Assembly: GCA_030762935.1 (NCBI GenBank)
Contig: CM060899.1
Location: 13,623,001 to 13,687,000 of the forward strand
Direction: 5' to 3'
DNA length: 64,000 bases
From: Hymenopus coronatus
Lineage: Eukaryota; Arthropoda; Insecta; Mantodea; Hymenopodidae
How positions within the stretch are numbered: the first letter of the stretch is position 1; every line of letters starts with the position of its first letter. Below, piece after piece: positions 33,076-44,596 of this stretch. The notes beneath the pieces were generated by a model. That model was not told where the DNA came from. It did no database searches and saw nothing but the letters and a program-made list of their open reading frames with translations. The translations under genes were made by a program, and so were the position numbers.

Positions 33076-34507
33076 GGGAGGTAAATAGATACTACAAATG
33101 GTGAAAATAGCGGAGGGAAACTGAATCCTGACAGCGACGGACTGGATGTCAGATTGTAAGGGTACAGGTTCGACAAATATATCACCTCGGATAAGCATCA
33201 TAGTGCCTCCATGTGCGGAGACACCCTCCTCCGGTGATAAATCACAGTGTACGGAGGAGTACTGCCTGATGGTAACGGTGTCCCGGGTACGGAGCTTTGT
33301 CTCTTGTAAGCATACGACCAAAGACTATTGCTAATGTAGCAACAATTCAAGCTGTGGTTGATGTGATCTAACTCCGCGTATGTTCCACTGTAGGATAGCC
33401 ATAGGCTTTATGATGGAATAAGTTCTAAATTGAAAGCCGTTTCTGCATATTGGGCGGTGTTGGTCGGTTCAGTTTATTCTCTTTTGGTGTCCGACTAACA
33501 CTTTGTTTAGCGGCACGATCCGGTCGCTTACACCCTGTGCGTTTGCCACTGTCGACAGAATTCTCTTTATCCATCTCCTCCACGGGGGAAGACCCCTTTC
33601 CAATAGAAAATTTCGGTTCGAGAACCTCGAACCGATCAGAGGTACTGATCGGCGAAGATGATAGTGGCCGATCGGTACTTCCCCCAGATGATTCCTCAGA
33701 AGAAAATCTCCGTGGTGAGTGGCATGGACTTTGCTTTCCCTTAATGGGAGGGGTCTTAACACAATCTTTCAGAAAGTCTTGCCTGACATACCTGGTCTTG
33801 AATCGCTTAGCAGGTGAAGAATACGTCGCAAGCTTAGAAGTTTTATTTCCCGAGATCGAAGCTTTAGGTGAGACGGTTGCTAAACTGCTCTGTGGGCTGT
33901 CAGATTTGGCAGATATTAATGCTGACGTCGACGTTATCGTAGGCTTGGGCACTGTTCTGGCTACAAGAACCTTTTCTGCGATAGTTGTCCCGGTTATATC
34001 GCTAGTTTGCGTTGCGATTTCCGACACGCTACCGGTTTAGCTACAACAGAGCTAAACGTTTCGGACTTCGGGACAGAGGGTTGGCGGAGTCGCAAGAGAG
34101 TCCGGGCTTCCGAGAAGAACACCTTCTCTTTCACCCGGATCTCCTGGATAACCTTTTGCGAACTAGATGAATGTTCGCCATCAGAATTCACGCACGATGG
34201 AGGTGAACTACACACCCCATCGTGGGACAGATCACCACAGTTGGCTCAGGTGAACTCGTCCTTACAAAATTCGCGCGTGTGGCCAAAACGTTTACACTTA
34301 TAGCATCTGAGCGGGTTCGGTATATAAGGCCTAACCTCGATGACTTCGTACCCTGCCTTAATCTTTTGCGGGAGATCTACCCTATCAAAAGTTAGAAACA
34401 GGGTACGGGTAGGCATAAAGTCTCCATTAACTTTACGCTGAACCCGATACACAGATGTTACGCCTTGATCCGCCATGTTCTCCTGAATCTCTTCAGTACC
34501 TAATCTG
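33076..34507 (-). mobile_element. Jockey-like LINE copy E (ORF1 and start of endonuclease)
   Basis: From the right: ORF1 joins mid-sequence at ~34507 (EEIQENMADQGVTSVYRV) and runs to 33425, where PNMQKRLSI ends it. ORF2 starts just after with codons for ILQWNIRG and reads MVVCLQETKLRTRDT to ICSIYLPPLG, stopping at ~33076 against copy D's 5' end. It has no 5' UTR. Confidence 0.75.
33425..34490 (-). pseudogene. Copy E ORF1 (gag-like), large open parts
   Basis: 34476-34246: GVTSVYRVQRKVNGDFMPTR, TFDRVDLPQKIKAGYE and LRCYKCKRFGHTREFCKDEF, the first CCHC knuckle intact. 34215-33994: SQKVIQEIRVKEKVFFSEAR. 34027-33425: a 200-codon open frame rich in Ser/Thr/Lys, with FKTRYVRQDFLKDCVK, RRFSSEESSGGSTDRP and RFEVLEPKFSIGKG, ending PTPPNMQKRLSI. 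The tail is basic and probably RNA-binding. Two frame breaks. It is the best-preserved ORF1 C-terminus in the cluster and useful as the family reference. Confidence 0.8.
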
Positions 34508-34900
34508 CTTCGTACATGTAGAGCCGAGAGCGGAGGAGTGTTTGAGAGGTAGCTCCTGTAAAGTAATATTTTTAATTTGTGTATAGTGAGTTGATTTTAG
34601 TAAAAGTTGTGTGAGAAGAATAGTAATACGTTGTCTTCAAAATAAGGTTACAGGTATGCGTTTTGGAATATGTAATAACTAAAAATAAGGATATCAACTC
34701 ACTTTCATATTGTACTGTAAAGTGACTGCTGGTCATGCTGTAGTCGCAGCTGTGATTCCGACCTTCACTGACCGTGATATTATTTGCACGCGTAGTGCTT
34801 TCTCCGCTAGGGCAAGATGGTTTTGAAACATACGAAACTAGTTACAGTATGTTGGTAATTGGTTATTAAATATTTATACTGAATAAGAAATATAAGTAGA
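34508..34900. other. Stretch between copy E and the R1-like LINE
   Basis: AT-rich, no coding signal. It may include the 5' UTR of the following element. A small palindrome, GGGGGCTTTCCCCC, lies at 34900-34914. Confidence 0.4.
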
Positions 34901-34953
34901 GGGGGCTTTCCCCCTAATATAAGCAAATGACATAAACCTTTAAACCAAGGCAT

Positions 34954-36140
34954 TTGTTAAGTCGATCATCAGTGAGAAATGAAAGTCAACATGTTACAGA
35001 TAAAATGAATGTATCTGAAAATTTGGAAGGTGATAAGGTTACTAGTCGGGAAGAAGAAAAAGGGGGTTTCGGGAAAATATGGAAAAAAAGACAAGAAGAA
35101 GAAGAAAGAAAATTGTCTGATCAGTTTGGTGAAATTATTTGTGAAATTAATACCCAATATGCAATTGGTGATAGGATAACCAATCCGAAGAGAGAAAAGA
35201 TTCTTTTATTACTTCAAGAAATACAAAAAATTCATCAAATAACAATCCTTCATGCAACTGAGGCGAAAAAGGAAGTAAACGTTTTGAAGCATATGTCCAA
35301 AAGAAGAATGAAAGAAACGCCCTTAAAAGTTATGCTCAGGCAGTCATGTTTCCGACAATAGCCGGAACATCACAGGAAATTCAGAAGGTGGCGGAAGTGA
35401 AGAAACGTGCCATCTTTATATCACCAACAAAAAATTAAGAAATAAGGAAAGTACAAATGACCATAACATAGATTTTGTACCCAGCAAAAGATAAGATAAA
35501 AATGAAGTCACTAAGAACTGTGGGTAAAAATATAGTGGTCGAGACCAACAGCGCAGAAGACCTAAATAAAATATTTAATAATGCATAATTAAAAAATAAA
35601 GATTTGAAGTTGGAAACTCCCCAAAAGAAGAATCCTTTTGTTATACTTTATGATGTTACAGCGGGAACTACAGGTGAAGAACTGAAGAATAAAATCTACA
35701 AACAAATCTTATCAGACAGAGTTGATGGATAAAAATGATTTTTGAGAAAACTTTTAAAATTAGATTTAACACTGGACCTAAAAACAGAACAGTTCATCAG
35801 GTGATAGAAGTGTCAGCAAAATTGCGAAAGCTAACAATTAACAAAGGTTGACTGTCTAAAGGATTTCAGTCTGTGCAAATAAAAACTTCTGTTTCAGTAG
35901 CAAGATGTTTAAAATGTTTTGATTTTGGAATATGCCAAAATTTTGCAACAGGAACGCAACTACTTGTGGGCACTGTGGTGAAGAAGATCATGAACGTAAA
36001 GATTGTCAGAAAAAAGGAGACAGTTATGTTTGCATCCCCTGCTTATGTAGAAAGAAGACTTATGGAGCAAAGAATAACTGTCCCATCTATAAAATGAAGT
36101 GGGAAAGAAGAATTTCTCGAAGCGATTATGGACAGTAAGA
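34954..36140 (+). pseudogene. R1-like ORF1 (gag with CCHC knuckles)
   Basis: 34954-35361 is open: an acidic/basic charged N-terminus with WKKRQEEEERK and QEIQKIHQITILHATEA, likely coiled coil. A broken middle follows (SLRTVGKNIVVETNSAEDLN, FVILYDVTAGTTGEELKNKI). Then come the knuckles at 35890-36110: CLKCFDFG in one frame, and in the next KFCNRNATTCGHCGEEDHER and CQKKGDSYVCIPCL, with KNNCPIYKMKWERRI after. This Cys/His order is that of R1/Jockey-type gags. The protein would package element RNA; it is dead through frame breaks. Confidence 0.75.
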
Positions 36141-36773
36141 AGAAAGGGTTGATTATAAAAACCTCGAAAAGAAGGAAATACTCCAAGTAGACTTAAGGAA
36201 ATTTGCAGCGTGTTATTGATCACAAGATAAAGTCAAGTTTATTGGGCTAAGATAGATACATATTCACAGACTGAAATGATAGGTGGAAATGTGATCAAAA
36301 CTATTGCATTAATACGCTTGGAGAAAGAAAACTATGAAAAAACTAATAATCTACAAATACGCGAGCTTGAATTAATAAATAAAACAAATACATAGAAATA
36401 AATAAAGAGAAATGTACACACAAAAAAAGTAGTCGACTAAGATGCCATAATTTATGATAAAATAAGCTCTGATGAAATTATGTCAGAAAAAGAAGACGAA
36501 GAAGAAGCAGTTAGAAGTATTAAAAGTACTAAATCACGAATCACTAGTCCCTTAAAGGAAAATTGGAAACGAAGAGAAGAAATCCGTAAGAAACGAGTTA
36601 TTGTTACACATCAACAACAAAATTGTACGGTTAATACCATTTGCCCAGAAATGGGTATATCTAATGGAGAAGATAAAATGATTTATAATAAGAATCAAGT
36701 ATAAATAAATAAGGAAGAGGATAAATTTAAAACCAGTAAAATTAATACACCGCAGGAAAATGTCAGGCAGAAA

Positions 36774-37275
36774 ATGAACGAGACTGTATCAAGGCCGTTT
36801 TCCAATGTCAATATCGAGCAGCTGTATAACAACTTCGAGCTGACATTGCAGTTGAGCAGATTGGAGAAGAGTCAAACTTTGATTGCACCTTTAAAGCACG
36901 TCACTAGGAAGTTACATGAGAATGGCAGTAAGATTTTATTTCCTCTGCCTGATACCGTTGATTATATAGAATTAAAATCTAAAAACTTACCAACTGATCC
37001 GGAACAACTAACTAATGAGCCTATTACAAATCGCTTACAGCAGACGAGATGAGGAATTTAATTTAGATGGGATTTATAAGGAGTTTATTTTATGTTACGG
37101 AAAGGTTGTGCATGAGCTTAATCAGAGTTGGCCAAATTGCTATGTTTGTATGAGATCTGAAGGATCGGGATTTGTTAGGAAACCCGAAAAGAAAACAGAA
37201 CTGCAAACAGTTACAAATAATACTAAACCACAGCAAGCTATTTATAATACCAATGTGATAAAAATAACAAAATAA
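36774..37275 (+). pseudogene. Unknown coding-like segment inside the R1-like element
   Basis: Two overlapping frames (36774-37052 and 37015-37275) read as one after a single frameshift near 37045. The first has NVNIEQLYNNFELTLQLSRL, HVTRKLHENGSKILF and LPDTVDYIELKSKNLP. The second has DEEFNLDGIYKEFILCYGKV and NQSWPNCYVCMRS. It is less AT-rich than its surroundings. I do not recognise the family, and it does not look like gag, endonuclease or RT. It could be a host exon picked up or overrun by the element, part of an extended ORF1, or an unrelated insert. Confidence 0.4.
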
Positions 37276-37539
37276 CACAAAAAGGCGGACAATATTTTCG
37301 GTTTACTTTTATAGCAAAACATTTAAAGTATAATGAGAAAAAGAACACGTATAATAACACTAAAAAAAACCTACGCAAAGTAAGCAAAGAGAAACCTTTA
37401 AACATCACGAAAGGTGAGCTCCAGGAGATGTCAGATAACTGCCGAACAGTGTGATAACAAAGTAAATTGTTCTATGCTCAGGAGAAATGGATTTTTAAAC
37501 GCTAACAATGGGAGAAGATTATATATATTTAAACATTGC

Positions 37540-40385
37540 GCAAATTTATGTCCAGCGTAGTAGGTTAATTATGCAGGTAATAAAGAAACTTATTGAAGAT
37601 TTGAGAATAGATATTGTATGTATATAAGAACCATATACAATCGGGGGAATTTTAGGCTATGTACGTACCACTGAGATCTAGAGCAATGGTATATGGAGAG
37701 AGGCCAATGTATGGTATAATAGTTAACAGTCCAAACCTACAAATTGTGCAAATAACGCATTTTAACGATAGTCATACACATTGTATTGAAATAATATACA
37801 CATCAGGGAAATTTATATCTGCTAATCAATATTTTCAGTACAGTCAGCCTATAGATCCATTATTTAAACAAAATAAGAGTAATTAATACGCTATTTAAGG
37901 ATCAAGAAATAATATGTACTAGTGATTGTAATTCCAATTAGCCTAGTGGAATAGTAAAATAAAGGATGAAAGCGGAGAGAAATTAGAAGAATTAAATGCT
38001 GAGTTAAATTTGGAGCGTTTGAAAACATTGACATCACCTTATGTTCAATGCAAGCTGACAGAAAAATAATCGATTGGAAAGTTTCTCAAAATCTAACAAC
38101 TAATGATCATAATCTTATTTATTTTAATTACATATTACGTAAACCAGAGCAGTTGGTTATCAGAGGGGGGAAAATTTATAACTATTCACAGGCCAATTGG
38201 ATTAAAATGCAAGAGGAATATAAAAAATTAAAAATAAATTATATGGAAATTTCAGTCGAAGAGGAGGTGGAGAAACTGATATCAGCCATCGAGACAGCAA
38301 TAAATAGATCAGTACCATTATGCAGACCTGGAATATATAGAGATAATATTGGAGGGATAAACTTCAAAAAGCAAGGACACATATGCGAAAAATGAGAAGA
38401 ATTTATCAAAAATCTATCACCCATGTAGAGAGAGAAATTAAATTTGGAAAACATGGGGAAGCCAAGAACAAATATAAACAATTTCTAGAAGATACCAGGA
38501 AGGAACAGTGGAAAAAATTTGTAGAAGAAAAATTGGTTAGTGACGCATGGGGGATGCCTTATAAGATGTTATGGATAAGATTCAAAAACCTGTGGTGTTA
38601 ACAACGATAGATAAAGGAAATGGAGAAGTGACGAAGGGTTGGAAAGATTCAATACATGTACTACTGGAAACATTATTACCAGGTGATGAAAAATTAACGG
38701 ATACTGAATAACATATAAATATGTTAACGCTCAATATTAATTCATTCAAGAGTAATTTATCCATTGGATACATCAGAGAAAAAATTAATATTTAATACCC
38801 ATAAGCGAAAAAAAAAAAAAAAAAAAAAACCTGCCGGTTCAGATGGAATTACCAATGAGGCCTTGTTTAATTTGAAGGATGACATATTAGCCTTTTTATA
38901 TCTGCTATTTAATTATTGTTTATGGAGAGGGAAATACCCTGATTGTTGGAAGCAAGAAAAAGTGGTCATTTTAAGAAAGCGTGATGATAACGATTACACA
39001 CAACCTAAACCATACAGAGCCATTGAACGCTATTGGCAAAATTTTTGAAGAATTAATACGTAAAAGAATTACAGAATATAGAATAATGATTCGTATGAAT
39101 ATAAAAAATATGGTTTTCGCAAAGGTTTACCAACAGAAGATGTAATAAATCCTGTTATTGATAAAGTGAAAACTAGTCAAAAAACATATGTAGTTGGAAT
39201 ATTAGTAGATATTTCTGGAGCATATTTTTGCGCGCCTAATACAGCAAAATTACCCAAAATGTATATGAAGAATTCTAAGGATTACTACCAGAATAGGACA
39301 GTACATGTTAAAGGTGTTCAAGAGAAAATATTTAAAAGTATTACTAAAGGATGTCCTCAAATCTCAGTTCTGGGGCCACCATTTTTTTTTAGGGGGATAT
39401 TGTGCTAGAAACATTTTGCTTCAAGTAAAGCATCCTGTATGTTGTTTAAAGGCAATTTAAAGAGAATTCCTAGTATAAGAGTTAACAACCACACAATTAG
39501 CAGAGAGAAAAAAATGCAAAACATTTTAGGAGTTATGTTAGATAAAAAATTGAATTTTAGGACACTTACTGAATAATTAATACTAAAGCTGAGAATATTA
39601 TGATGAAGATGTCTATATTATTTCAACAGAATTTTAAAATTGTCTTAAACATAAGTGCAATCTACCATAATATAATTTTTGCGTGAATTATGTCATACGG
39701 TGCTGGAATAACTACAGCAATTTGGACAGTTGATTATATAATTAGAACAATGGGAGCAACATTTTGGTTAAAAAGAAGAAATTATGATATGGTGGAGCGA
39801 ATTGTAGGACAGCGAGGTATGCAGCATTTAGACATAAAGAAGGCTATGAAAAGAAATTGGCAGAGAGAATGAGAGATTACAGAACTAGGAAGAAGAGTTT
39901 TTAACTTATTTGGGAACATTGAAGAAAGATTAAGATTAAATAATTTACAACCAACAAAATGATTGATACATTATATAACAGGGCATGGTTCCTATAAGAT
40001 TTATTGGAAAAAGATAAATAAAAGCAATAATGATATATGTAATCTTTGTAAAATTCAAGCTACACCTGAGCACGTTCTGTTTGAATGCAAGAAATATGGA
40101 CATCAATTAGACGAAGAGAGGGATAAATTTAGAGGTTTTTCCATAAATGAAATTTTAAGGACCCCTGAATTAACAAATACCTTGGGAAACTTAGAAAATA
40201 AAGTAAGTAAAACAGCATGGGAAGAAGAACCAATACAAGAAGTAATTGAAATTAATATATCTGAGGAGAGAATTTTAAGAAGATCAGAAAGATTAATTAT
40301 ACAACATTTACAAGGCGTATTATATCACATTAATTTGATGCTACATAGTATTTATGAAGACGAAACTGAGGAACAGGGGTGTTGA
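37540..40385 (+). pseudogene. R1-like ORF2: endonuclease and reverse transcriptase, RT centre deleted
   Basis: Endonuclease: LIEDLRIDIVCI then a stop then EPYTIGG (37580-37640), VPLRSRAMVYGERPMYG (37659-37886) and NLTTNDHNLIYF (38048-38395). Linker with HVEREIKFGKHGEAKNKYKQ. RT: PAGSDGITNEALFNLKDD (38764-39048, preceded by a 22-A run), KYGFRKGLPTEDV, VVGILVDISGAY with the expected FDNLWWP block replaced, and TKGCPQISVLGP (39166-39408). The Tyr/Phe-x-Asp-Asp block is missing: the sequence goes from the GP region to FKGNLKRIPSIRVNNHTISR (39440 on). The thumb and C-terminal part follow (39690-40385), ending in the CCHC-like TPEHVLFEC tail. Dead. Confidence 0.75.
38808..38829 (+). repeat. 22-base poly(A) within RT
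   Basis: It encodes consecutive Lys codons just before PAGSDGITNEAL. In related RTs this position has a few Lys residues, so the run probably expanded by slippage. Confidence 0.8.
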
Positions 40386-41145
40386 GGTAAAATAGAAGAA
40401 GCAGGAGCTAAAGAGGAATAAATAATTGAAGGAGATAGAACAACTATAGAAGATTATGTAGGAGAAGGATTAAGAGTAAAAGACTTAAAAAGTAGATGAA
40501 AGCATGCAGCATACTACTAGCAGGAGAGAATATTTTGCAAATGTACAGCACGCCAAATTTGGGTTGAGAAATGAAGAAATAAGCCCTTAAGAGGTTAAAA
40601 TAACCCTAATTGGGACTACAGGAGAAGAGTTGAAGAGAGTAGAGTATGGAAAGAGAGGGTAGAAGATGGAGCCGTGCAGAGCAAGAGAGAGAGAGGAGGG
40701 GTATGGAATAGAGGGCAACGAACGAAGAGTCACGGACAGCCTAAGAGGCAAGGAAGGAGGATTGATTAGAAGGAGAGATTCATAAAACTGAAAATGGAGG
40801 AGTTGCTTTGTGGTGCAGCGAGTGTAAAGGTGAGGCTTGTGTGGTGAAGTGAATGCTTTGGTGAAGCTTAGATAAAATTAGTGTTAAATGAAAAAGAAAA
40901 GAAGGTATATACATAATTAAAATAAATGAATTGCTTATATAATAATATAACTAAAATCATTAATTAGTTACTTAAGCACTAAAAGAGATTATAGGTAAAG
41001 TGGGTGAGTTATAAAAAAATTGCATTATACTAAATTTGTAAAATAAAGAAATGAAGTAGTTATTAACTGAAAGGCTAAATTGAGAGAATAAATTGGTTTA
41101 TTAACATTTTAAATAAACAAAGTGAGATGAGAAATGATGATGTTG

Positions 41146-41157
41146 ATAATAATAATA

Positions 41158-41193
<36 letters not shown>

Positions 41194-41211
41194 TAGAATA
41201 ATAATAATCTC
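41146..41211 (+). repeat. (AAT)n microsatellite
   Basis: About 20 AAT units with two interruptions, in the AT-rich sequence beyond the R1-like ORF2. It could be the 3' tail of that element, or independent. Confidence 0.85.
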
Positions 41212-41744
41212 AATATGAAGTAAAAATAAATAATAAAGGTCCTTTTGTGGAATTAATAAATTTAACTAGTAGAAACTTACCATTCATTGGTTAATATGTT
41301 AGTTGAGTGCTGGTTTGAGTACTGGTTTCCAGCACATTTTCCGCTGGCTTCCAGTGGATATAAGTTAGCTTTTGTAGTACAAGTGTAGTTATACGTTGAT
41401 TAGTTTTGCTTTAACTTATTCGCTGTGGTATTAGTTTCAGTTACTGTAATAAAAATACTTATTTTTTCTAATTTTTTGGAAGTAAATTATTATTGTTTTA
41501 TTTCATTTAGTTTGGTATAGTGTTGTTTTTTTTTTTTTTCTCATTGTGCTATTTTAATTTATTTTGCTTTATAACCTATATTCACAAAAAATTTTTATAT
41601 TTTAAGATTACAGTTTAATTATGTTAAATGTAGTAAACATAGATAGGTTACGTTATCTGAATATATATTGTAACTTTTATGTATTGTTTTTTGGGAAATA
41701 AATATGAAGTTTGGATATATGCCCCGGTAGAGTAACCAAGATGG
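41212..41744. other. AT-rich stretch, no gene
   Basis: Nothing recognised. A T-run lies at 41526-41540. Confidence 0.4.
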
Positions 41745-41988
41745 AGGGGTAAGATATTCAGATTTTATTTCTTTATTTATAGTACTTAATCCGTCAAGTA
41801 CACAGGTGGTGATCACAACGTGTGAGTGGAACATCCTATGCACTTTGACCTTCTCGGGGAAGCTGGCTAACTATTTGGCTTTCAGTAATTTGGCAGCCTG
41901 GGATGCGGAGAAGATCTCAACCAGCAGCTGAGGGCTCTAATACAGGATTTCATAGGATTACATCGAGACCCTTTTGAACTATAAAAGG
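41745..41988 (-). mobile_element. Jockey-like LINE copy H, left part (ORF1 N-terminal region)
   Basis: Antisense of family ORF1: AGACCCTTTTGAACTATAAA corresponds to the FxVQKGLD block, and the segment at 41780-41840 to the TTRALDGL block seen in copies B and D. It ends at 41988 with TATAAAAGG. Copy G's 3' tail follows directly. The matching upstream part of this ORF1 is found at 48661-49215. Confidence 0.75.
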
Positions 41989-42827
41989 ATGATGATGATG
42001 ATAGATGGCGCCCAACTTTAAGATCATTAGCACCCTTCTAAAACCTATGGCAAAAGCAAAGAGCTAAAAATAAGCTAAAATCAGTAGGAGTTAAACAATA
42101 ACGAAAACGATGCGTAAAATTGAGTGTTAAAAGCCAGGAAAATAACAACCAAAGATGAGTAATAAAAACAAATGGGGCTAAAATAGACATAAAAGGCTGC
42201 TAAAACGAAGCATTCAATATAAAAGATAACAGCAACACATTTTAAAAAAGCAAATCAGTAAAATGGCCTCTAAATGTATAAAAACAATTAAATATTACAT
42301 TTGCCAAAAAGTTAAAAGCCGTATCTACCGATCTGTATCATCGTCCACCAAAACCTCTTCTAGGTTTGTCTGCAGTTGCAGGGATATGCGAATGTGTGCT
42401 AGAGGAGCACACTCTAGCAAAACGTAACGGATGGTCAATGACTCTCCACAGAGTGGACAGATAGGTGGAGGCTCCTTCACAAACAGATATCTATGTGTAA
42501 AATAAGAGTAGCCAATTCGCAATCGAGCCAACAAAACCTATTCACGTCGAGATTTGCGTGAGGAGGTTGTCCAGTGTACGGGGAGCTTATTTACCTCCCT
42601 AAGCTTGTTCCCGCAGAGAGCTGACCACTCGGCATGCCAGGACGAAAACACCGCTCTCCGGACAAGCTTAAAATCGTCAGATTATACGCAAGTAATTGTT
42701 ACCATGGGGTTGGTGGCCGCGCTTTTCGCTGCTAAACCCGCAAGTCCATTCCCCAGCAAGCCCGCGTCTCCAGGAATCATTGCACATGCCACATTAACGC
42801 CAGAAGTGTATAAAATGTAGAGGGTAT

Positions 42828-43342
42828 CCTGGAAATTCCAACCCACCCTAATAAACTGGTGAATTCTCTAGGAAATTATGATCCCAGAGAAGTACGTCAC
42901 CTGCCCTCATTCCGCCTGCCGAGAGACGCTATTGGCCCTCTCGGTTAGCCACGCCCCCTCCCCTGAGACAAATTGAACCTGAAAAGGGCAAAGCGACACA
43001 AACCCGTAAACAAAACGGGGTAAAAATAATATAGCGTGTCGTCCTCATAACGGGTGAACGCTTAATCTAAATTAAAACAGTTAATTCTGCTCCAGGCGGG
43101 AGAAAACTGCGCGGCCTCCTGATTGGCCCGCGCAAGCGCCCGTGGGCGTGTCCTCTCCCTACAAAATTCCCTGTACCAACATTTTATCCCTCAGTACATT
43201 ACATCCATCCCTCAACACACACAACCAGTAGACAGATTCCCTAACTCATTTCGCAGGTAAAGCCGCCATGCGGCTCGGTACTGCGGCATTGACACACGAC
43301 CGGGGCATGCCCCGATCGACCAGTTTTGCGTCTGGCGTCTGG
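42828..43342. mobile_element. Unclassified ~505-bp CG-rich insertion in copy G
   Basis: Copy B reads GGGTATCCTGGATGCGC without a break; copy G has the same bases split at CCTGG (42828-42832) and TCTGG (43338-43342), a likely 5-base TSD with one change. The inserted DNA has no inverted repeats at its ends and no open frame. On the - strand it shows two CCAAT motifs (CCAATCAG near 43113-43120, CCAATAGC near 42931-42938), each next to a CACGCCC or GGGCGTG box. A solo LTR or a non-coding element is possible. Confidence 0.5.
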
Positions 43343-44596
43343 ATGCGCTGTACAAGAAGATGGTAGTTGTACAGTGCAGAGATACTCTGAAGGGCACTAA
43401 GGGAATCACTGAGTAAATGTTAGTCACTTTAATTTCGACAGCGAACATAGAGAAGGGCGCGGTATATAGCACACAGCTCTGCACAGTAAATAGAAGAGCT
43501 GTTACGTACACCGAAAGGAGATATTTCGGTCCCAGATATAAACGCACATCCAACGCCGGTGTTACACTTACTACTATCGGTGTATAGACGAATATGGCCA
43601 CTGTATTTTGATAAAGGTTCTAAAAAATAAGAAGGGATATTATACACAGGCGTAGCAGATTTCGCGTAGGCTATCATTCCGAGATCTACATAGGAATAAG
43701 CACGCAACTAAGGAGGGTGCACTCTCTCCACCTTGGGAAATAGGCTAGGAATTCTGATATCGTGTTTTCGAAGCAGCTCTCGGAAACGGAAACCTTCCGG
43801 CATTGGACTAAGGGAGAGGTTCCGATAACGGTCGTCCAGCTCGGTGGAGAAAAACTAGTACACGTTGGCTGCGCAGGCAAGTACTTCAGCGCACAACCAT
43901 AATTAGCTAACAGAACATCCCGCCGACATCACAGAGGAGATTCTGCCGATTCAGCGTAGAGGCTTATGAATGGGCTGGTAGGTAAAGCATCTACAGCCTC
44001 TCGGATGCCCTGATTATGGACTGTATCTAACCGTCTCAGCGCAGATGATCGGGCTGAGGAATACACACTGCATCCATAGTCCAATTTGGATCGGATCAGC
44101 GCACGATAGAGACGGAGAAGCACTGTCCGATTGGCTCCCCAAGATTTGCCACTTAGTATCCGTAAAAAATTCAGAAAGTAGTCACACCGCGCTTTCAGCT
44201 GAGCTATATGTGGTAACCAGCAGAGTTTCCGATCAAATACCAATCCCAAGAATGTCGTCTCATCAGCGGATGGAAGTAAATCATGCCCAAGCCGAAGAGT
44301 AGGCGCCAATCGCCACCGACGGCGCCAAAAGGTTAACGCAGACGGACTTCTCAGTTGAAAAACGAAAGCCGTTTTTCGAGCTCCAACCAAAAAGATTGTC
44401 CAAACACCGCTGGAGACGCCGTTCCAAAAAGGACGTACGCTGAGAAGTGCAAAAGATGGGAAAGTAGTGTATGAATAAGCAGGACGAGACACCTGGTGGA
44501 ACACACTGAGATATAGAATTAATTGCTATACCAAACAGCGTGACGCTCAAAACCAATCCCTGTGGCACACCGTTCTCCTGAATAAAAAGGTTAGAG

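Larger units (their letters stand above)
34901..40900 (+). mobile_element. R1-like LINE, decayed (~6 kb)
   Basis: On the + strand: gag-like ORF1 (34954-36140), an unexplained segment (36770-37275), then ORF2 with endonuclease and RT (37540-40385) and an AT-rich 3' region. The RT wording (KYGFRKGLPTEDVI, VGILVDISGAY, TKGCPQISVLGP) and the C-terminal HYITGHGSYKIYWKKI with CNLCKIQATPEHVLFEC resemble R1-clade elements, not the Jockey-like copies around it. Many stops and frameshifts. The boundaries are approximate. Confidence 0.7.

Noticed and set aside
33450..34040. 196-codon open frame on the + strand
   Set aside because: Antisense shadow of copy E ORF1, which has recognisable gag sequence on the - strand.
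18796..34507. A tandem array or gene cluster of cellular reverse transcriptases
   Set aside because: Gag, endonuclease, RNase H, shared termini and nesting show LINE copies.
41146..41211. Possible CRISPR or regular array
   Set aside because: Simple AAT microsatellite; no spaced repeats anywhere in the window fit a CRISPR array.
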